Numbered from the stretch's first letter, positions 37,734 to 49,841 are shown. The stretch is 64,000 nt of DNA from Trichodesmium sp002260545 (GCF_050016015.1 NZ_JBNHEQ010000146.1:1-64000); one strand, 5' to 3'. Notes: generated by a model not told the origin, from the letters alone. Made by a program: numbers and translations.

Positions 37734-40271
37734 ATGAATCAACCCATCAACCCCACTACTGAAAATCAAATTCAGGTAGAAGACGATCGCACAGGTATGA
37801 GTGTTACCACTCTGAGACGTGCCCTAGCTGATAACCTGTTTTATTTGCAAGGTACTTATGAGTCCATGGCAAAACAGGATGATTTCTACCGTGCTTTGGC
37901 CTATACTATACGCGATCGCTTACTCCAACGCTTTCTTTCGACAATTCGGACTTACAATGAGAAAGATGTTAAAGTAGTATACTACTTATCGGCAGAATTT
38001 CTCATGGGTCGTCACCTAGGTAATAGTTTGATTAACCTAGGCATATATGAACAAATTCGTCAAGCTGTTAGCGAGTCTGGACTTAACTTGGATGAACTAC
38101 TAGAACAAGAAGATGATCCAGGCTTAGGAAATGGAGGTTTGGGTAGGTTAGCAGCTTGTTTTTTGGACTCTCTAGCTACCCTAGAAATTCCAGCGATGGG
38201 TCATGGTATTCGCTATGAGTTTGGCATTTTCACCCAAACTGTACAGGATGGGTGGCAAGCAGAAATTCCAGATAAGTGGCTGCGCTTTGGCAACCCCTGG
38301 GAAATAGCTCGTCCAGCAGAAAAGGTAGAAGTTAAGTTTGGCGGTATCACAGAAACTTACCATGATGAAAAAGGTCATTATCGAGTAACTTGGCTTCCGG
38401 CTGAAACTGTTATTGGTATTCCTTATGATACTCCTGTTCCTGGCTATAAAGTGAATACAGTTAACCCGCTACGTCTGTGGCGTGCAGAAGCTAGTGTAGA
38501 CTTTAAGTTTGAAGAATTCAATTCTGGAAACTACGATGGTGCAGTAGCAGAAAAAATGAGTTCGGAGACTATATCAAAAGTTCTCTATCCTAATGATAAT
38601 ACTCCCCAAGGTAAGGAACTCCGACTGAAGCAGCAATATTTCTTCGTTTCGTGTGCTTTGCAAGATATCATTCGTAGGCATTTATTACACAACCCAAACT
38701 TAGATAACTTAAGCGATAAAACAGCAATTCAGTTAAATGATACTCACCCTGCTGTTGCTATTGCGGAGATGATGCGGTTGTTGATTGATGAGTATGATAT
38801 CGACTGGGAGCGTGCTTGGCATATTACTCAACATACTTTTGCCTATACTAACCATACCTTGCTACCAGAAGCCTTGGAACGTTGGGGAATTAGTTTGTTT
38901 GGTAGTCTGCTACCTCGCCACTTAGAGATTATCTATGAAATTAATTACCGCTTCATAGAACAAGTGAAAACTTGGTATCCCAAAGATAAGGAATTAATCT
39001 CTCGTGTATCTATAATTGAGGAAACACCAGAAAAATCGGTTCGGATGGCTAATTTAGCGACTGTGGGTAGTCATGCTGTAAATGGAGTAGCAGCTCTACA
39101 CACAGAATTGCTGAAAAAAGGTGTACTCAAAGATTTCTACAAACTTTTCCCAGAAAAGTTCCTCAATAAGACTAATGGAGTGACTCCCCGCCGTTGGATT
39201 TTATTGAGTAATCCTAAACTTTCTGAGTTATTTTCTGAGAAATTAGGAGATAGTTGGTTGCGAGACTTAGATAAACTAAGGCAACTAGAAAAATATGTTG
39301 ATGATGCAGAATTTTGTAAGCGCTGGCGACAAATTAAGCAGGAGAATAAAGCTGCTCTGGCAGAGTACATTTTAAAGCATAATCGGATTGAGGTGGATAC
39401 TAATTCTCTGTTTGATATTCAAGTCAAACGTATCCATGAGTATAAACGTCAACATTTGGATTTATTCCACATCATTACTCTTTACAACCGGATTAAGCAA
39501 AATCCTAATGTTAATATTCAACCTCGCACATTCATTTTTGGTGGCAAGGCAGCTCCAGGTTACTACATGGCTAAGTTGATTATTAAGTTGACTAATGCTG
39601 TTGCTGATGTAGTGAATGACGATCCTGATGTGCGTGGTCGCCTGAAAGTAGTTTTCTTGGCTAACTTTAATGCTTCATTAGGTCAGTTAATTTATCCTGC
39701 TGCTGATTTATCAGAGCAAATTTCTACTGCTGGCAAAGAAGCATCGGGAACTGGTAATATGAAGTTTGCCATGAATGGGGCGATGACTATTGGTACTCTT
39801 GACGGAGCTAATATTGAGATTCGTGAAGAAGTGGGAGCAGAAAATTTCTTCCTGTTTGGTCTAACTGCTGAAGAAGTTTTCGATATCAAGGCTAAGGGTT
39901 ATAAACCTTTGCATTACTATAATACAAATCCAGAGTTAAAGGCTGTGATCGATCGGATTGCTAGTGGTCGGTTTAGCAAAGGCAATCCTAATCTATTCAA
40001 GCCTCTGATTGATTCTTTACTGTACAATGACCAATATATGCTATTAGCTGACTATCAAGATTATATTGAATGTCAGAAGCGGGTTAGTCAAGCTTTCCAA
40101 GACAAAGAAAAATGGACGAAAATGTCTATTTATAATTCTGTTCGCATGGGTAAATTTTCTTCTGACCGAACAATTATGGAGTATGCGAAAGAGATTTGGG
40201 GAGCAACGCCAGTTAAGATTAATCAAGAAACCTATACTCAAGATAATGCTGGTTTGAAGGTAGATAATTAA
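37734..40271 (+). CDS. glgP: Glycogen/alpha-glucan phosphorylase
   Basis: 845 residues, full length for GT35. It breaks alpha-1,4-glucan to glucose-1-phosphate with pyridoxal phosphate. Visible landmarks: VYYLSAEFLMGRHLGNSL, GNGGLGRLAACFLDSL, LNDTHPAVAIAEMMRLL, NGVTPRRWI, VKRIHEYKRQHLD, and the cofactor site EASGTGNMKFAMNGA (Lys about 680) followed by GTLDGANIEI. Start supported by AAGGAG. The gene is single and complete. The N-terminal extension before TGMSVTTLRRAL is short, as in other cyanobacterial enzymes. Confidence 0.96.
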   Translation: MNQPINPTTENQIQVEDDRTGMSVTTLRRALADNLFYLQGTYESMAKQDDFYRALAYTIRDRLLQRFLSTIRTYNEKDVKVVYYLSAEFLMGRHLGNSLINLGIYEQIRQAVSESGLNLDELLEQEDDPGLGNGGLGRLAACFLDSLATLEIPAMGHGIRYEFGIFTQTVQDGWQAEIPDKWLRFGNPWEIARPAEKVEVKFGGITETYHDEKGHYRVTWLPAETVIGIPYDTPVPGYKVNTVNPLRLWRAEASVDFKFEEFNSGNYDGAVAEKMSSETISKVLYPNDNTPQGKELRLKQQYFFVSCALQDIIRRHLLHNPNLDNLSDKTAIQLNDTHPAVAIAEMMRLLIDEYDIDWERAWHITQHTFAYTNHTLLPEALERWGISLFGSLLPRHLEIIYEINYRFIEQVKTWYPKDKELISRVSIIEETPEKSVRMANLATVGSHAVNGVAALHTELLKKGVLKDFYKLFPEKFLNKTNGVTPRRWILLSNPKLSELFSEKLGDSWLRDLDKLRQLEKYVDDAEFCKRWRQIKQENKAALAEYILKHNRIEVDTNSLFDIQVKRIHEYKRQHLDLFHIITLYNRIKQNPNVNIQPRTFIFGGKAAPGYYMAKLIIKLTNAVADVVNDDPDVRGRLKVVFLANFNASLGQLIYPAADLSEQISTAGKEASGTGNMKFAMNGAMTIGTLDGANIEIREEVGAENFFLFGLTAEEVFDIKAKGYKPLHYYNTNPELKAVIDRIASGRFSKGNPNLFKPLIDSLLYNDQYMLLADYQDYIECQKRVSQAFQDKEKWTKMSIYNSVRMGKFSSDRTIMEYAKEIWGATPVKINQETYTQDNAGLKVDN

Positions 40272-40393
40272 TTTGTCTAATTTTTAATCTTGAGGCATCA
40301 AAACTGATGTAATTTGAGTTAATGTGATGAAGAGACGTTCCCGTTCTTGGTAACGTCTCTTTAATTATACTAATGCTACCAGATTTGATCTTA

Positions 40394-40494
40394 CAGCAGT
40401 TTTCATTTGAGTAGACCACAGTAGGGACTAACCATGGTTAGTCCCTACAATATTTTGGTTGTGACGATGTGGTTTATCCATCTGAAAAGCCCTG
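40394..40494. mobile_element. MITE, CAGC(A/G)GTTTTCA family, 101 bp, flanked by TA
   Basis: CAGCAGTTTTCA (40394-40405) and TGAAAAGCCCTG (40483-40494) form 12-bp near-perfect ends, with TA on both sides. Its inside has a 27-bp palindrome around ACCATGGT. A copy of the same length is at 54234-54334 and an interrupted one at 50409-50620. Confidence 0.7.
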
Positions 40495-40537
40495 TATGTC
40501 CGCTGGTATTGGAGCGTGTAAACTCCAGGGTGAATAA

Positions 40538-40829
40538 TATCAAATCCGCTTGGCAATGGAAGCGTTATAAGAAACCGGGTTTGTGGGAAGTTATACCATG
40601 TCCGGTTGAACACTTATAATTAAGATAGTAAGGGAGTAGGGGAGTAGGGGAGTAGGGGAGTAGGGGAGAAATTAAAATATATCCTCTCGATCGCCAAATA
40701 TTTTATTTATACCATTACATCCGGACATGATATTAATGGTAGGGACGTTGCATGCAACGTCCGTACAAGGGGATTTGAGACTTTCCCCGGTTTCTCTGCT
40801 TTTTTATACTGATACTACCGGATTTGATA
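40538..40829. mobile_element. MITE, TATCAAATCCG family, outer element of a nested pair, TSD TAA
   Basis: Ends TATCAAATCCG and CGGATTTGATA, flanked by TAA (40535-40537 and 40830-40832). The body is the reverse complement of the element at 63606-63762, except that another MITE (40594-40732) interrupts it. It carries the AAACCGGGTTT and GTAGGGACGTTGCATGC cassettes. Confidence 0.75.
40594..40732. mobile_element. MITE, TATCATGTCCGG family, nested inside another MITE, TSD TTA
   Basis: TACCATGTCCGG (40594-40605) and CCGGACATGATA (40721-40732), flanked by TTA (40591-40593 and 40733-40735). The uninterrupted sister element at 63606 has a single TTA at the corresponding place, giving a direct empty-site comparison. 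The interior includes a GGGAGTA repeat. Confidence 0.8.
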
Positions 40830-40833
40830 TAAC

Positions 40834-41008
40834 CAGGACTTACGCAGAGCCACTATATCTAGCAAGGGCGTTTTGCTATCGCACAACTCCGTTAACGCTG
40901 CGCGACATATAAAGCGGAGCTTTACGTTAGTAAATGGCATTTCCTAAGGTCATGCTCCGCAAACGCCCCTACAGATGGTGTGTAATTTCATTTTTTGCGT
41001 AAGTCCTG
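40834..41008. mobile_element. MITE, AGGACTTACGCA family, 175 bp
   Basis: CAGGACTTACGCA (40834-40846) and TGCGTAAGTCCTG (40996-41008) are perfect 13-bp ends; ATAAC lies directly outside both. Inside is the CTGCGCGACATATAAAGCGG cassette shared with the MITE at 147-436. Confidence 0.75.
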
Positions 41009-41257
41009 ATAACTACAGGAAATGTAAGTTTTTTCTTGCTCTTCAACCTTGTGTTATAGCTAACTAAAGCCTTCTTCCTTTTTTCTTCTTCCTTCTTACT
41101 TCTTCCTTACCCTTACCTTACAATACCGATGCTACCGGACATGATATGATATTTTATTAAATCCGGTAGCATCAGTTTTATTCAGTATAAATATAAGAGT
41201 CCATATTGTAGGAGCATTCCGTCAGGAAAACGCCCCTACCCATCGACAGATTTGATA

Positions 41258-44200
41258 TTAAATGATCAAGGAATCATTAACAGTAGTGAAACGACCAACT
41301 ATTTGCTCTGAGGTTGCAGATAAATTTTCTAAAGTGACTAAAAGTTGCTCGTTCAAGAAAATTGAAATGTTGTTATCAACAGTTTCAACAGTGAAACTTT
41401 GTTCATCGATATTTAGTTCGTCATCTAATACGATGAAGTCTTGATTAATATCAAAGTCAGTAATAATATCCAGTCCTTGGTTTAAGTTGAGCAGGAAGCG
41501 ATCGCTACCACTACCTCCAGAGAAAGTATCATCACCTTCCCCTCCATACAAGAAATCGTCACCTGCTTCTCCGATGAGAGAGTCGTTTCCTAATCCTCCA
41601 AACAAGGTGTCATTATCCTCACCTCCTAACAAAGTATCATTACCCTCCTCTCCAAACAATGAATCCTGACCTTGATTACCAAATATGAGGTCGTCTCCTA
41701 TACCACCAAATAACTGGTCTTGCTGACCTTCCGTACCCAATGGTGCTACAAGTTCGGGATTGTCACCATACATAGTATCATTTCCATCACCACCACATAG
41801 GGTATCATTGCCTTGATCGCCAAACATGAGGTCTTCGCCTGAAAAACCATACATTATGTCATCATCTTTACCACCTCGTGAAGTATCATCACCTTCACCA
41901 CTAATAATAGTGTCATTAGCAAAGTTACCACTGAGGAAGTCATTTCCGGCACCACCATCAATGAAGTCTTCTCCTAATAGATCAGGATCAATAACACTAT
42001 TGTTGCCACCAAAAATACTATCATCTCCCTCTTGACCTAAAAGAGTATCGTCTCCTTGATCGCCAAGGATTAAATCATTGTCCTTACCACCGTAAATGAA
42101 GTCGTTTTCTTTACCTCCGTTCATTATATCGTCTCCACGACTGCCTTGCATAATATCGTTACCGCGACCACCATAAACAGAATCTTCTCCGATTTCCTCT
42201 TCTGATGAACTTGAGCTAGGATCGGCAACAATTTGGTCATCACCATTTTCACCCATGAGCATATCGTGGCCTTGTTGTCCGAACATCATATCATTACCCT
42301 TACCACCACGAGCTACATCATTACCCTTACCGCCCATGACTGTATCATCCTCTTGATTTCCATTTATGTAGTCTTCACCTCTACCACCGTTCATCATATC
42401 CTTGCCTGTGGTATCTGTGCCAGCAATATTACCACCCATGAGTGAATCGTTACCGTTGTCACCTAGTAGGGTATCATTACCCATATCGCCTGACATCGTA
42501 TCATCATCCTTACCTCCACGAGCGGTATCGTCATCTTTTCCTGCATATATCTCGTCATTGTCTTCTTTACCATTAGCAAAGTCAGAACCACCTTGAGTAA
42601 AAATTGAGTCATTACCCTCACTACCAAACATGATGTCAGTCTCTTCAGAACCTTCCATAAAATCGTCACCTTCCAAACCATCAATAGCTATTTGACCTGC
42701 TTGAGCTACTTGAGCTGCTTGAATGAAGTTACTGCTTGAAATAAATTCGCTTTCTTCTGTACCAAATAAAAGTTGTTCAAATTGGGTATTAAGAACTAGA
42801 GAAGGTAAAACAGGTAAATCTACAAGTTCTATAGTTGGAGGTGGAGGACAAGAATGGTCATCATCTATTTGAGACTCTTGTATAATTTCTGAGTCAGGAG
42901 TTGGTGTTGGTGTTGGTGTTGGCTCTGGTGTTGGTGTTGGTGTTGGTGTTGGTGTTGCCTGTGGCGTTGGCTGTGGCGTTGGCTGTGGTGTTGGCTGTGG
43001 TGTTGGCTGTGGTGTTGGCTCTGGTGTTGGCTCTGGTGTTGGCTGTGGTGTTGGCTGTGGTGTTGGTGTTGGTGTTGGCTCTGGTGTTGGCTCTGGTGTT
43101 GGCTCTAGTGTTGGGTCTGGTGTTGGAGTTGGAGTAGGTGCTGGAGTACCGGTGACGGTAACTGTGATTTCGGCTGATTCTAATTGGTTGCCGTCTGTGT
43201 CTAGGGCGACGTAAGGGATGGATGCTTCTCCGGCAAAACCGTCAACGGGGGTGAAAGTTACATTTCCATCATTGTCTACGGTAAATGTTCCTTCACCGGG
43301 AACTGTGATGGTGTCCTCTCTTCCTGGTGTTTCTGGGTTGAGGTCGATGGTGGTGGGGTCAATGTTTTCATCGTCGTTGCCGATGATGCTGAATCTGACT
43401 GGGGTGTTGGCGGGGGTGCTGGCTGTGTCATCTGTTAACTCACCTACTGGGGTGACGGTAACTGTGATTTCGGCTGATTCTAATTGGTTGCCGTCTGTGT
43501 CTAGGNNNNNNNNNNNNNNNNNNNNNNNNNNNNNNNNNNNNNNNNNNNNNNNNNNNNNNNNNNNNNNNNNNNNNNNNNNNNNNNNNNNNNNNNNNNNNNN
43601 NNNNNTGTTGGCGGGGGTGCTGGCTGTGTCATCTGTTAACTCACCTACTGGGGTGACGGTGACAGTTATATTTGCTGGAGTTGATACATTATTGTTTTCG
43701 TCTGCTATAGTGTAGGGAATTGTGACTTCACCTACAAAGTTAGTTTCGGGAGTAAAGGTCAGGTCGCCATTCTCATCTACATTGAAAATACCTTGGTTGG
43801 GTACTGTTAATGTTTTTTCAATATCTGGTGTGCTTGGGTTTAAATCTATTGTGGAGGGGACTACTTCTCCTTCTATATCCACATCATTGTTACCAATATT
43901 GAATGTTATTGGTTGATTTACAGAGGTAGTAGCATTATCCTCTGTGGCGATGGGAGGGTTATCTATAACTTCTACAGTAATTTGGCCTTGGTTAGAGATA
44001 TTCTCTGTTGTATCCTTTACAGTGTAAGGAATTGTGACTTCACCAACAAATCCATCTGTTGGAGTAAAAGTTAGTTCTCCAGTTTCATCATCTACTGTAA
44101 AGGTTCCTTCGTCTACAGTTACTGTTTTTTCTTCTACTTCAGGGGTGTTAGGGTTGAGGTCGATAGTGCCTGGGTCTATCTGAGTTCCCTCATCAGCTAT

Positions 44201-47200
44201 GTCATTTTCAGTTAGCTGGAAACTAACTGGTGTATTAAGCGTAGTGCTAGCGTTGTCATCGGTGGCAAAAGGTAGTTCTGTAGTAATATTGACATTGATA
44301 TTAGCTATTTCTGATGTGCTGCCATTATTGTCATCTACTGTGTAGGGAATATTTACTTCACCGACAAACCCATCAACAGGGGTAAAGGTGACATCTCCTT
44401 CATTATTTACAGTAAATGTGCCTTGAGTTGGTACTGTGAATGTTTCTTGAATTCCTGGTGTATCAGGGTCTAGATCGATAGATATGGGGTCGATGTTGCC
44501 ATCGTTATCAGTGTCGTTGTTGACTATGTTAAAAGTTACTGGTACTCCCACTTCACTACTGGCGCTGTCTTCAGTAGCTACAGGTGGAATGTTGACTACT
44601 TCAACAGTGATATTTGCTTGGTTAGAGGTTTGGCCATCATTGTCTGCTACTGTGTAGGGGATGGTTACTTCACCGACGAACCCATCAACAGGGGTAAAGG
44701 TGACATCTCCTTCATCATTTACTGTAAATGTTCCTTCTGATACTGTGAATGTTTTTTGAATTCCTGGCGTATTGGGGTTTAGGTCTACTTTTGTGGGGTC
44801 GATGTTGCCATCTACATCGTTATCGTTACCAGTAATGTTGAATGTGACTGGTTGATTAATAAATGTTGTGCCGTTGTCTTGAGCGGCGATCGGCTCTTGG
44901 TTTGGTGCTGGAGTTGGAGTTGGCTCGGCTTCTACTGTAATAGCTACAGTAGCACTGCTACTGTCTCCATCACTGTCTGTGATTGTATAGTTAATGCTTG
45001 GCTCTTCATCACTTTCGGGGTCGGGAGTAAATTCTATGGTGTCGTCTGTGGGGTCGTCTGGTGTTCCGCCATCGTTGATTGTGGCTGTGCCTCCTGTGAC
45101 TCCATCTATGGTTATTGTTCCGGCTCCGTCTCCACCAAAGTTGTCATTACTGAGTATGTCAATGTTGGTGGTTCCAGTTTCGGCTACTGTGGCTGTGTCG
45201 TTGACTGCTGTGGGCACGTTATCTACTGTAATATCTACAGTAGCAGGGCTAGAGTCTCCATCACTGTCTGTGATTGTATAGTTAATGGTGGGGTTGCCAT
45301 CGAAGTTGGGGTCAGGAGTAAAGTCTATGGTGTCGTCTGTGGGGTCGTCTGGTGTTCCGCCATCGTTGATTGTGGCTGNNNNNNNNNNNNNNNNNNNNNN
45401 NNNNNNNNNNNNNNNNNNNNNNNNNNNNNNNNNNNNNNNNNNNNNNNNNNNNNNNNNNNNNNNNNNNNNNNNNNNNNNTGTCAATGTTGGTGGTTCCAGT
45501 TTCGGCTACTGTGGCTGTGTCGTTGACTGCTGTCGGGAGGTCGTTTCTTGAATTAACTGTTCCTGTTACCGTTCCTGTATCTTCTCCACCTCTACCGTCT
45601 TCTACTACATAATCAAAGCTAATGGAACCGTTATAGTTTTCATCTGGGGTAAAGGTTATATTTCCGTCTCCATCTACGTTGACTGTGCCGTTGGGTACGT
45701 CTATAGTTTGAGTTTCACCCGTTAGCTCTACACCGTTGATGGATTTGATACTCAGAGTATCAGGATCACCATTAAGGTCTCTATCGGGATCTCTATCATC
45801 ATCATCTGTTGTATCAGGTGTACCCCCTAATAAATCAAAAGTCACACTTCCAGAGTCTTCATCCATGGAAAAGGTATCGTCAATAGCTGTCGGAGGTCGA
45901 TTTATAGTAACAAACCCTGTATCATCTAAAGGACCATTTATACCCTGCTCAATATAATAGTTGATTGTAACTGGATCGGCATTACTGCCAGTATTAGTAT
46001 AGGTAATTTGTTCTAATACCTGATTAATTACATCGGCATTAATTTCATTACGTTGATCGCTAAATGTTAATTGTAATATACCATTACTATTAGTAGTAAC
46101 TGTGATAGTAGCACTAATTGTTCCTTCTACATCAAACGTTGTATCTTCTGTTAAATTTATGCTACTAAATTCATCTTCACTATTAGGACCTCCATCTCTC
46201 TGTATGATCAGAGAAGTACCATTATAATTTGTTGAATTATTGATAGCACTAGGTTCTACAGTTAGGGTGTTACCATTTTGTACCTCTATTGAACCAAATG
46301 CTGAAACATAGTTTCCATCCGCTTCGGTTCCTGTATCTTTATTATTATCCTCTATTGTGTATTTAACTCTTATTATTGAGTTATCAGTAGTATAATCAGT
46401 ATCATAAGCAATATTTCTTAAAGCTAAATTAACTAGATCGCTAGTAGCTTTATTGTTAAATGTTAGTTCTAATTTACCTGCAGTATTTTCAGTAACTTTA
46501 CCGATAGTTGTAGTAGTACCATCTACTGTTATCGTCAGGTCTGGGTCTCCTGGGTTATCTGGATCGGTTAAATCTCCTAATACATTAGAACTACCATTAC
46601 TAAAATTGCCACTTGCAGTCTCCACTTCATCTATTTCTGTTTGTAAAGTGAGGACAGCACCATTGTAGTTGTTTCTTTCAAAGAGTTCTGGATCTTTTAT
46701 TTCCGCACCATTGTCTAAGACTACTGGGGTTACTGGGGTTGCATTTGGGTTCACAGTTACAGTATTATCTTCAGTGATAATATTTTCTGGATCTAGACCT
46801 GTAAAAGCAGGAGGATCGTTAACAGGAATAACTTTAATTGTAGTCTTAGCAATATTTCCGGTATTATTGTTATTGTTTGGCTCTTCAGTATCATCATCTG
46901 TATCAGTTAGCTGAATTTCTATTTCTCTTGGCGTTGTATTTGGGGTATCGCTGGTATTCCTAAATTGAATTGCTTTCAGAGCAGTTTCAAAATCTTCTGC
47001 AGACGCTCCATCTGTTCCAGCGTCTACAATAATAACATCAGTACCATCACCAGTGATAGTTATTTGACTACCTGTTGCAGTAACTGTTAAACTAACAACA
47101 TCATCATTGGCATCACGAGTAACAGTGATACCGTCAACTTCATCCACGAACAACTCATCAGTATCTTGAGGATTAGTCAGCGTAATCTCAGCACTCCGGA

Positions 47201-48758
47201 TCTTTCCACCAGTATCGTCTACATTACCATCATCATCAAGGTCTACACTGCCATCAAAATCTTTGATATCTACTGCACCATCAACTATACTTACACCATC
47301 TATCTCACCATCATTATCTTCATCAGTATCTTCTGTAAAAGTATTTTGGTAACTAAAAGGATCGACAGTAGAAACGTTATCAGGATCGGGGTCGATAAAC
47401 GGAACCTTAAACGCTGACTTTTGCCTTGGATCTGACATTCCGTCGTTATTACCTGTAGCCTCAGAGTTAGCAACAAGGATAGCTTCTGGAGAAGTACCTG
47501 TAAAGTCCTTGATACGATATAACTCTTCTCGGTTATTTCTGCTAGCATACAAATCGAAATCTTCATCAATCCAAACAGCACCATAATCACGGCCTGTAGG
47601 TAGTCCAAATATTTGGTTGGTGCTAACATCAATATCTAATGTTCCTATGCCATTGATTGCATCTGTAATATTAAAATTATCTATTACATACAGGTTAGCA
47701 TTGTTATCAATTCCATAAAATTTTTGATCGCTTGTATTGTAAATTAGATCGGCAACCCGCGCTAGAGATTTTCCACTTCCATCTCCACTTAAGCTAAATC
47801 TTACCTGGACGCCAGTAGTCAGATTAATTCTTGTAAGTTCTGTATCACCTGTTCGTACCCATAAATTACCTTGATCATCTACATCCCCTGAATTCAAGTT
47901 AGGATCACCAGGTTCGGGGAACTCATTTACAGTAACAGTTGCACCACCGATCAATAAATCTTCAACTGTCCCATCAGAATGTATTCTGACAACATTTCCT
48001 GATTTGCTTGTAGAGCCACCTTCAATTCCATAAATAAAATTATCATCATTTAGCGTATTAAATCCTGTTGCGTTATATCCATCAGGGTGAGCTACTCCAA
48101 CCGATTCATAGTTATTTGTAAGAGGGTTGAATATTCTTAGCTGACCTGAAATAACTTGATAAAAATACGGCTGTTCTTCAAAAGGAGCCAGAATATGTTC
48201 CCACTGACTTTGAATCTGATCGCTAAAAGCTAAACTAACCTCTAACTTACCCCTAATAACCTCCAACTCCCAGTCACCACCCAAAGCCACATTACCAGTT
48301 GGCTTTGCCGAAGCTGCAATATTTGCACCTGTAATTTCACGGAGTTGTGCCAAAAATCCTTTACCTGCATTACCAGAAGCTATATTACAACCATAGAGGA
48401 ATAAATTAGTTACTGACCAAGCTTCTAACTCTTGGCAATAATCATTGTTAATACTATTAATATTTAATTGACTATTACCCAAATATAAACACCCTGGGGT
48501 ACCATGAGAAACTATATGTATAGATGGTATGTAAGGATATTTTTTAAGAACTTTAGTAATCTGCTGGACACCATCGGCAGTCGGACGAAGAATAACTACT
48601 TTTGTTCCCGGTAAAACTCCATTAGCTAAACTCTGGTAATCTTCTATATTAGAGTCTATAAATACTATTTGTTGTGGAGATTCTAGTTGACTAGAGATAT
48701 CAATCGATTGGATAGATTTTTTAGTAGATACGGATTGGTAGATGTTAACTTGAGACAT
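41258..48758 (-). CDS. Giant secreted DUF4347 / cadherin-like / RTX calcium-binding protein (two gaps)
   Basis: One gene with two N gaps. N-terminus: DUF4347 (about 33-190, HIVSHGTPG and LYGCNIASG), then a propeller-like region, then cadherin/Ig-like repeats with units of 97 codons (VAETGTTNIDILSNDNFGG) and 100 codons (FTPVDGFVGEVTIPY). A Thr-Pro linker encoded at 42895-43145 follows, then many RTX nonapeptides (GGKGNDMMFG type) and a C-terminal part typical of type I secretion substrates. Repeat phase implies true gaps of 199+300n and 69+291m bases; with n=m=0 the frame is continuous and the protein is 2522 residues. The apparent frameshift at 45379 is caused by the 100-N placeholder. Function: probably adhesion or surface. 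Confidence 0.88.
43506..43605. other. Assembly gap, 100 N, in 300-bp repeats
   Basis: The flanks correspond to offsets 54 and 254 of a 300-bp unit that begins at 43151 and 43451, so the real missing length is 199 plus a multiple of 300 bases. Confidence 0.95.
45379..45478. other. Assembly gap, 100 N, in 291-bp repeats
   Basis: The flanks match the unit at 45061-45157, where 69 bases separate the same two points. The real gap is therefore 69 plus a multiple of 291 bases, which restores the reading frame that the 100 N break. Confidence 0.95.
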
Positions 48759-49320
48759 TGAAATTCACTCCATGGAAATGGATGATAGGTAGATGTTAAT
48801 TTATTAAGCTGTTCTATTATATAACAATCTTAACTTATTTGTCAGAAAAACTTAACCTGATGAAAATCAATCCACTGAGGTTTTTCTGATAATTATGATA
48901 AAAATTCTATATAGGCAAGTTGATTTACTCGGTGTCTGGTATTGTGGTAATTCAATTATCAGCTAAATGTAGTATTTTTAACTATTTTCATATAGTTAAT
49001 TGGCGGAAGCCTGACAAAACCTACAACTATAACAGTCCTAAGCATTCTAATTGGAAAAATAGGAAAATTTTAATTAATATAATGTTCGGTCGAATGATTA
49101 TAACAAAAATATTTTTATCCGCTATTAATACCCTCTTAAAAAAAGAAAAATTTATCTAGACTCTTGTTTAAATGAATATAGCAATCTGTGCATTGGTTGT
49201 AACAATTTTTATAATAGTTAATTTGAGCTGAAAACCTTCAAAATTTATGTACGTCGCGAATCAGACGGTTCCCCTATTTGACTCCTAATATCAAATCCGG
49301 TTGAATACCTATTATATTGG
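48759..49320. other. Upstream region of the giant gene
   Basis: AT-rich, no convincing gene. It presumably contains the promoter of the minus-strand giant gene (TGGAGTGAATTTC just before its ATG on the coding strand). A solo TATCAAATCCGG end lies at about 49290. Confidence 0.5.
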
Positions 49321-49623
49321 GCAGGGCTGTTTCACGCGTCAAATAAATAATTGATTATTTATGAAAATTGGGGGAACGATTACCGGAATTTCCGGAAAAT
49401 TAACGAAAAACGGGCGATTTTTAGGGATGGAGGTAGGGAAAAGCTCCCTGCTCACATCTTGGTCAAATCAACGGAATTTCTGAAAAATCTATGGAATGAG
49501 CAAAATTATTGATAGATTTATTTGGGGAAAATCCTGGGTATAGGGTGGAAAATTCTCCCCTGCTCCCTGCTCCCCTGCTCCCCTGCTCCCCCTCTACCTT
49601 AACCAAGAATGAAACAGCCCTGC
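49321..49623. mobile_element. 303-bp IS4-like MITE with 11-13 bp target duplication
   Basis: Perfect 14-bp ends GCAGGGCTGTTTCA (49321-49334) and TGAAACAGCCCTGC (49610-49623). TATTATATTGG occurs exactly at 49310-49320 and again at 49624-49634, a clean target duplication (11 bp, up to 13 depending on where the end is placed). Long duplications with such ends fit IS4-type elements. The interior has no gene, only AT-rich sequence and a CTCCCCTG tandem run. Confidence 0.85.
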
Positions 49624-49841
49624 TATTATATTGGGGGGGTGGGGAGATGGGTTCACAGGGGTAGGTTTTTTACCTTTGATGTAACAGAAGTGTGGGGAGT
49701 GTGGGGAGAAGGAGAAGTTTGGAGGAATTTATTGTATCAAGAAGTACATTTTTGTTGAAATTTTATACTGAATAAAAGTGATTACTCACCCTTTTGTGCT
49801 CTAAGGTATAATATAACTAAAAATTAATCTGGAAAAAATTT

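Larger units (their letters stand above)
40272..41257. other. Repeat-filled intergenic region
   Basis: Nearly the whole kilobase consists of mobile-repeat material: a CAGCAGTTTTCA MITE (40394-40494), a nested pair (40538-40829 with 40594-40732), an AGGACTTACGCA MITE (40834-41008), a pyrimidine run (about 41070-41120), and solo ends CCGGACATGATA (about 41135) and AAATCCGGTAGCATC (about 41160). No gene. Confidence 0.7.

Noticed and set aside
42901..43137. Hydrophobic Val/Leu-rich protein on the plus strand
   Set aside because: It is the antisense of the Thr-Pro linker of the giant RTX gene; the low complexity is due to the repeat.
45312..45484. Two separate overlapping giant genes
   Set aside because: The frame break lies at a 100-N placeholder; repeat phase gives a real gap that restores one frame.
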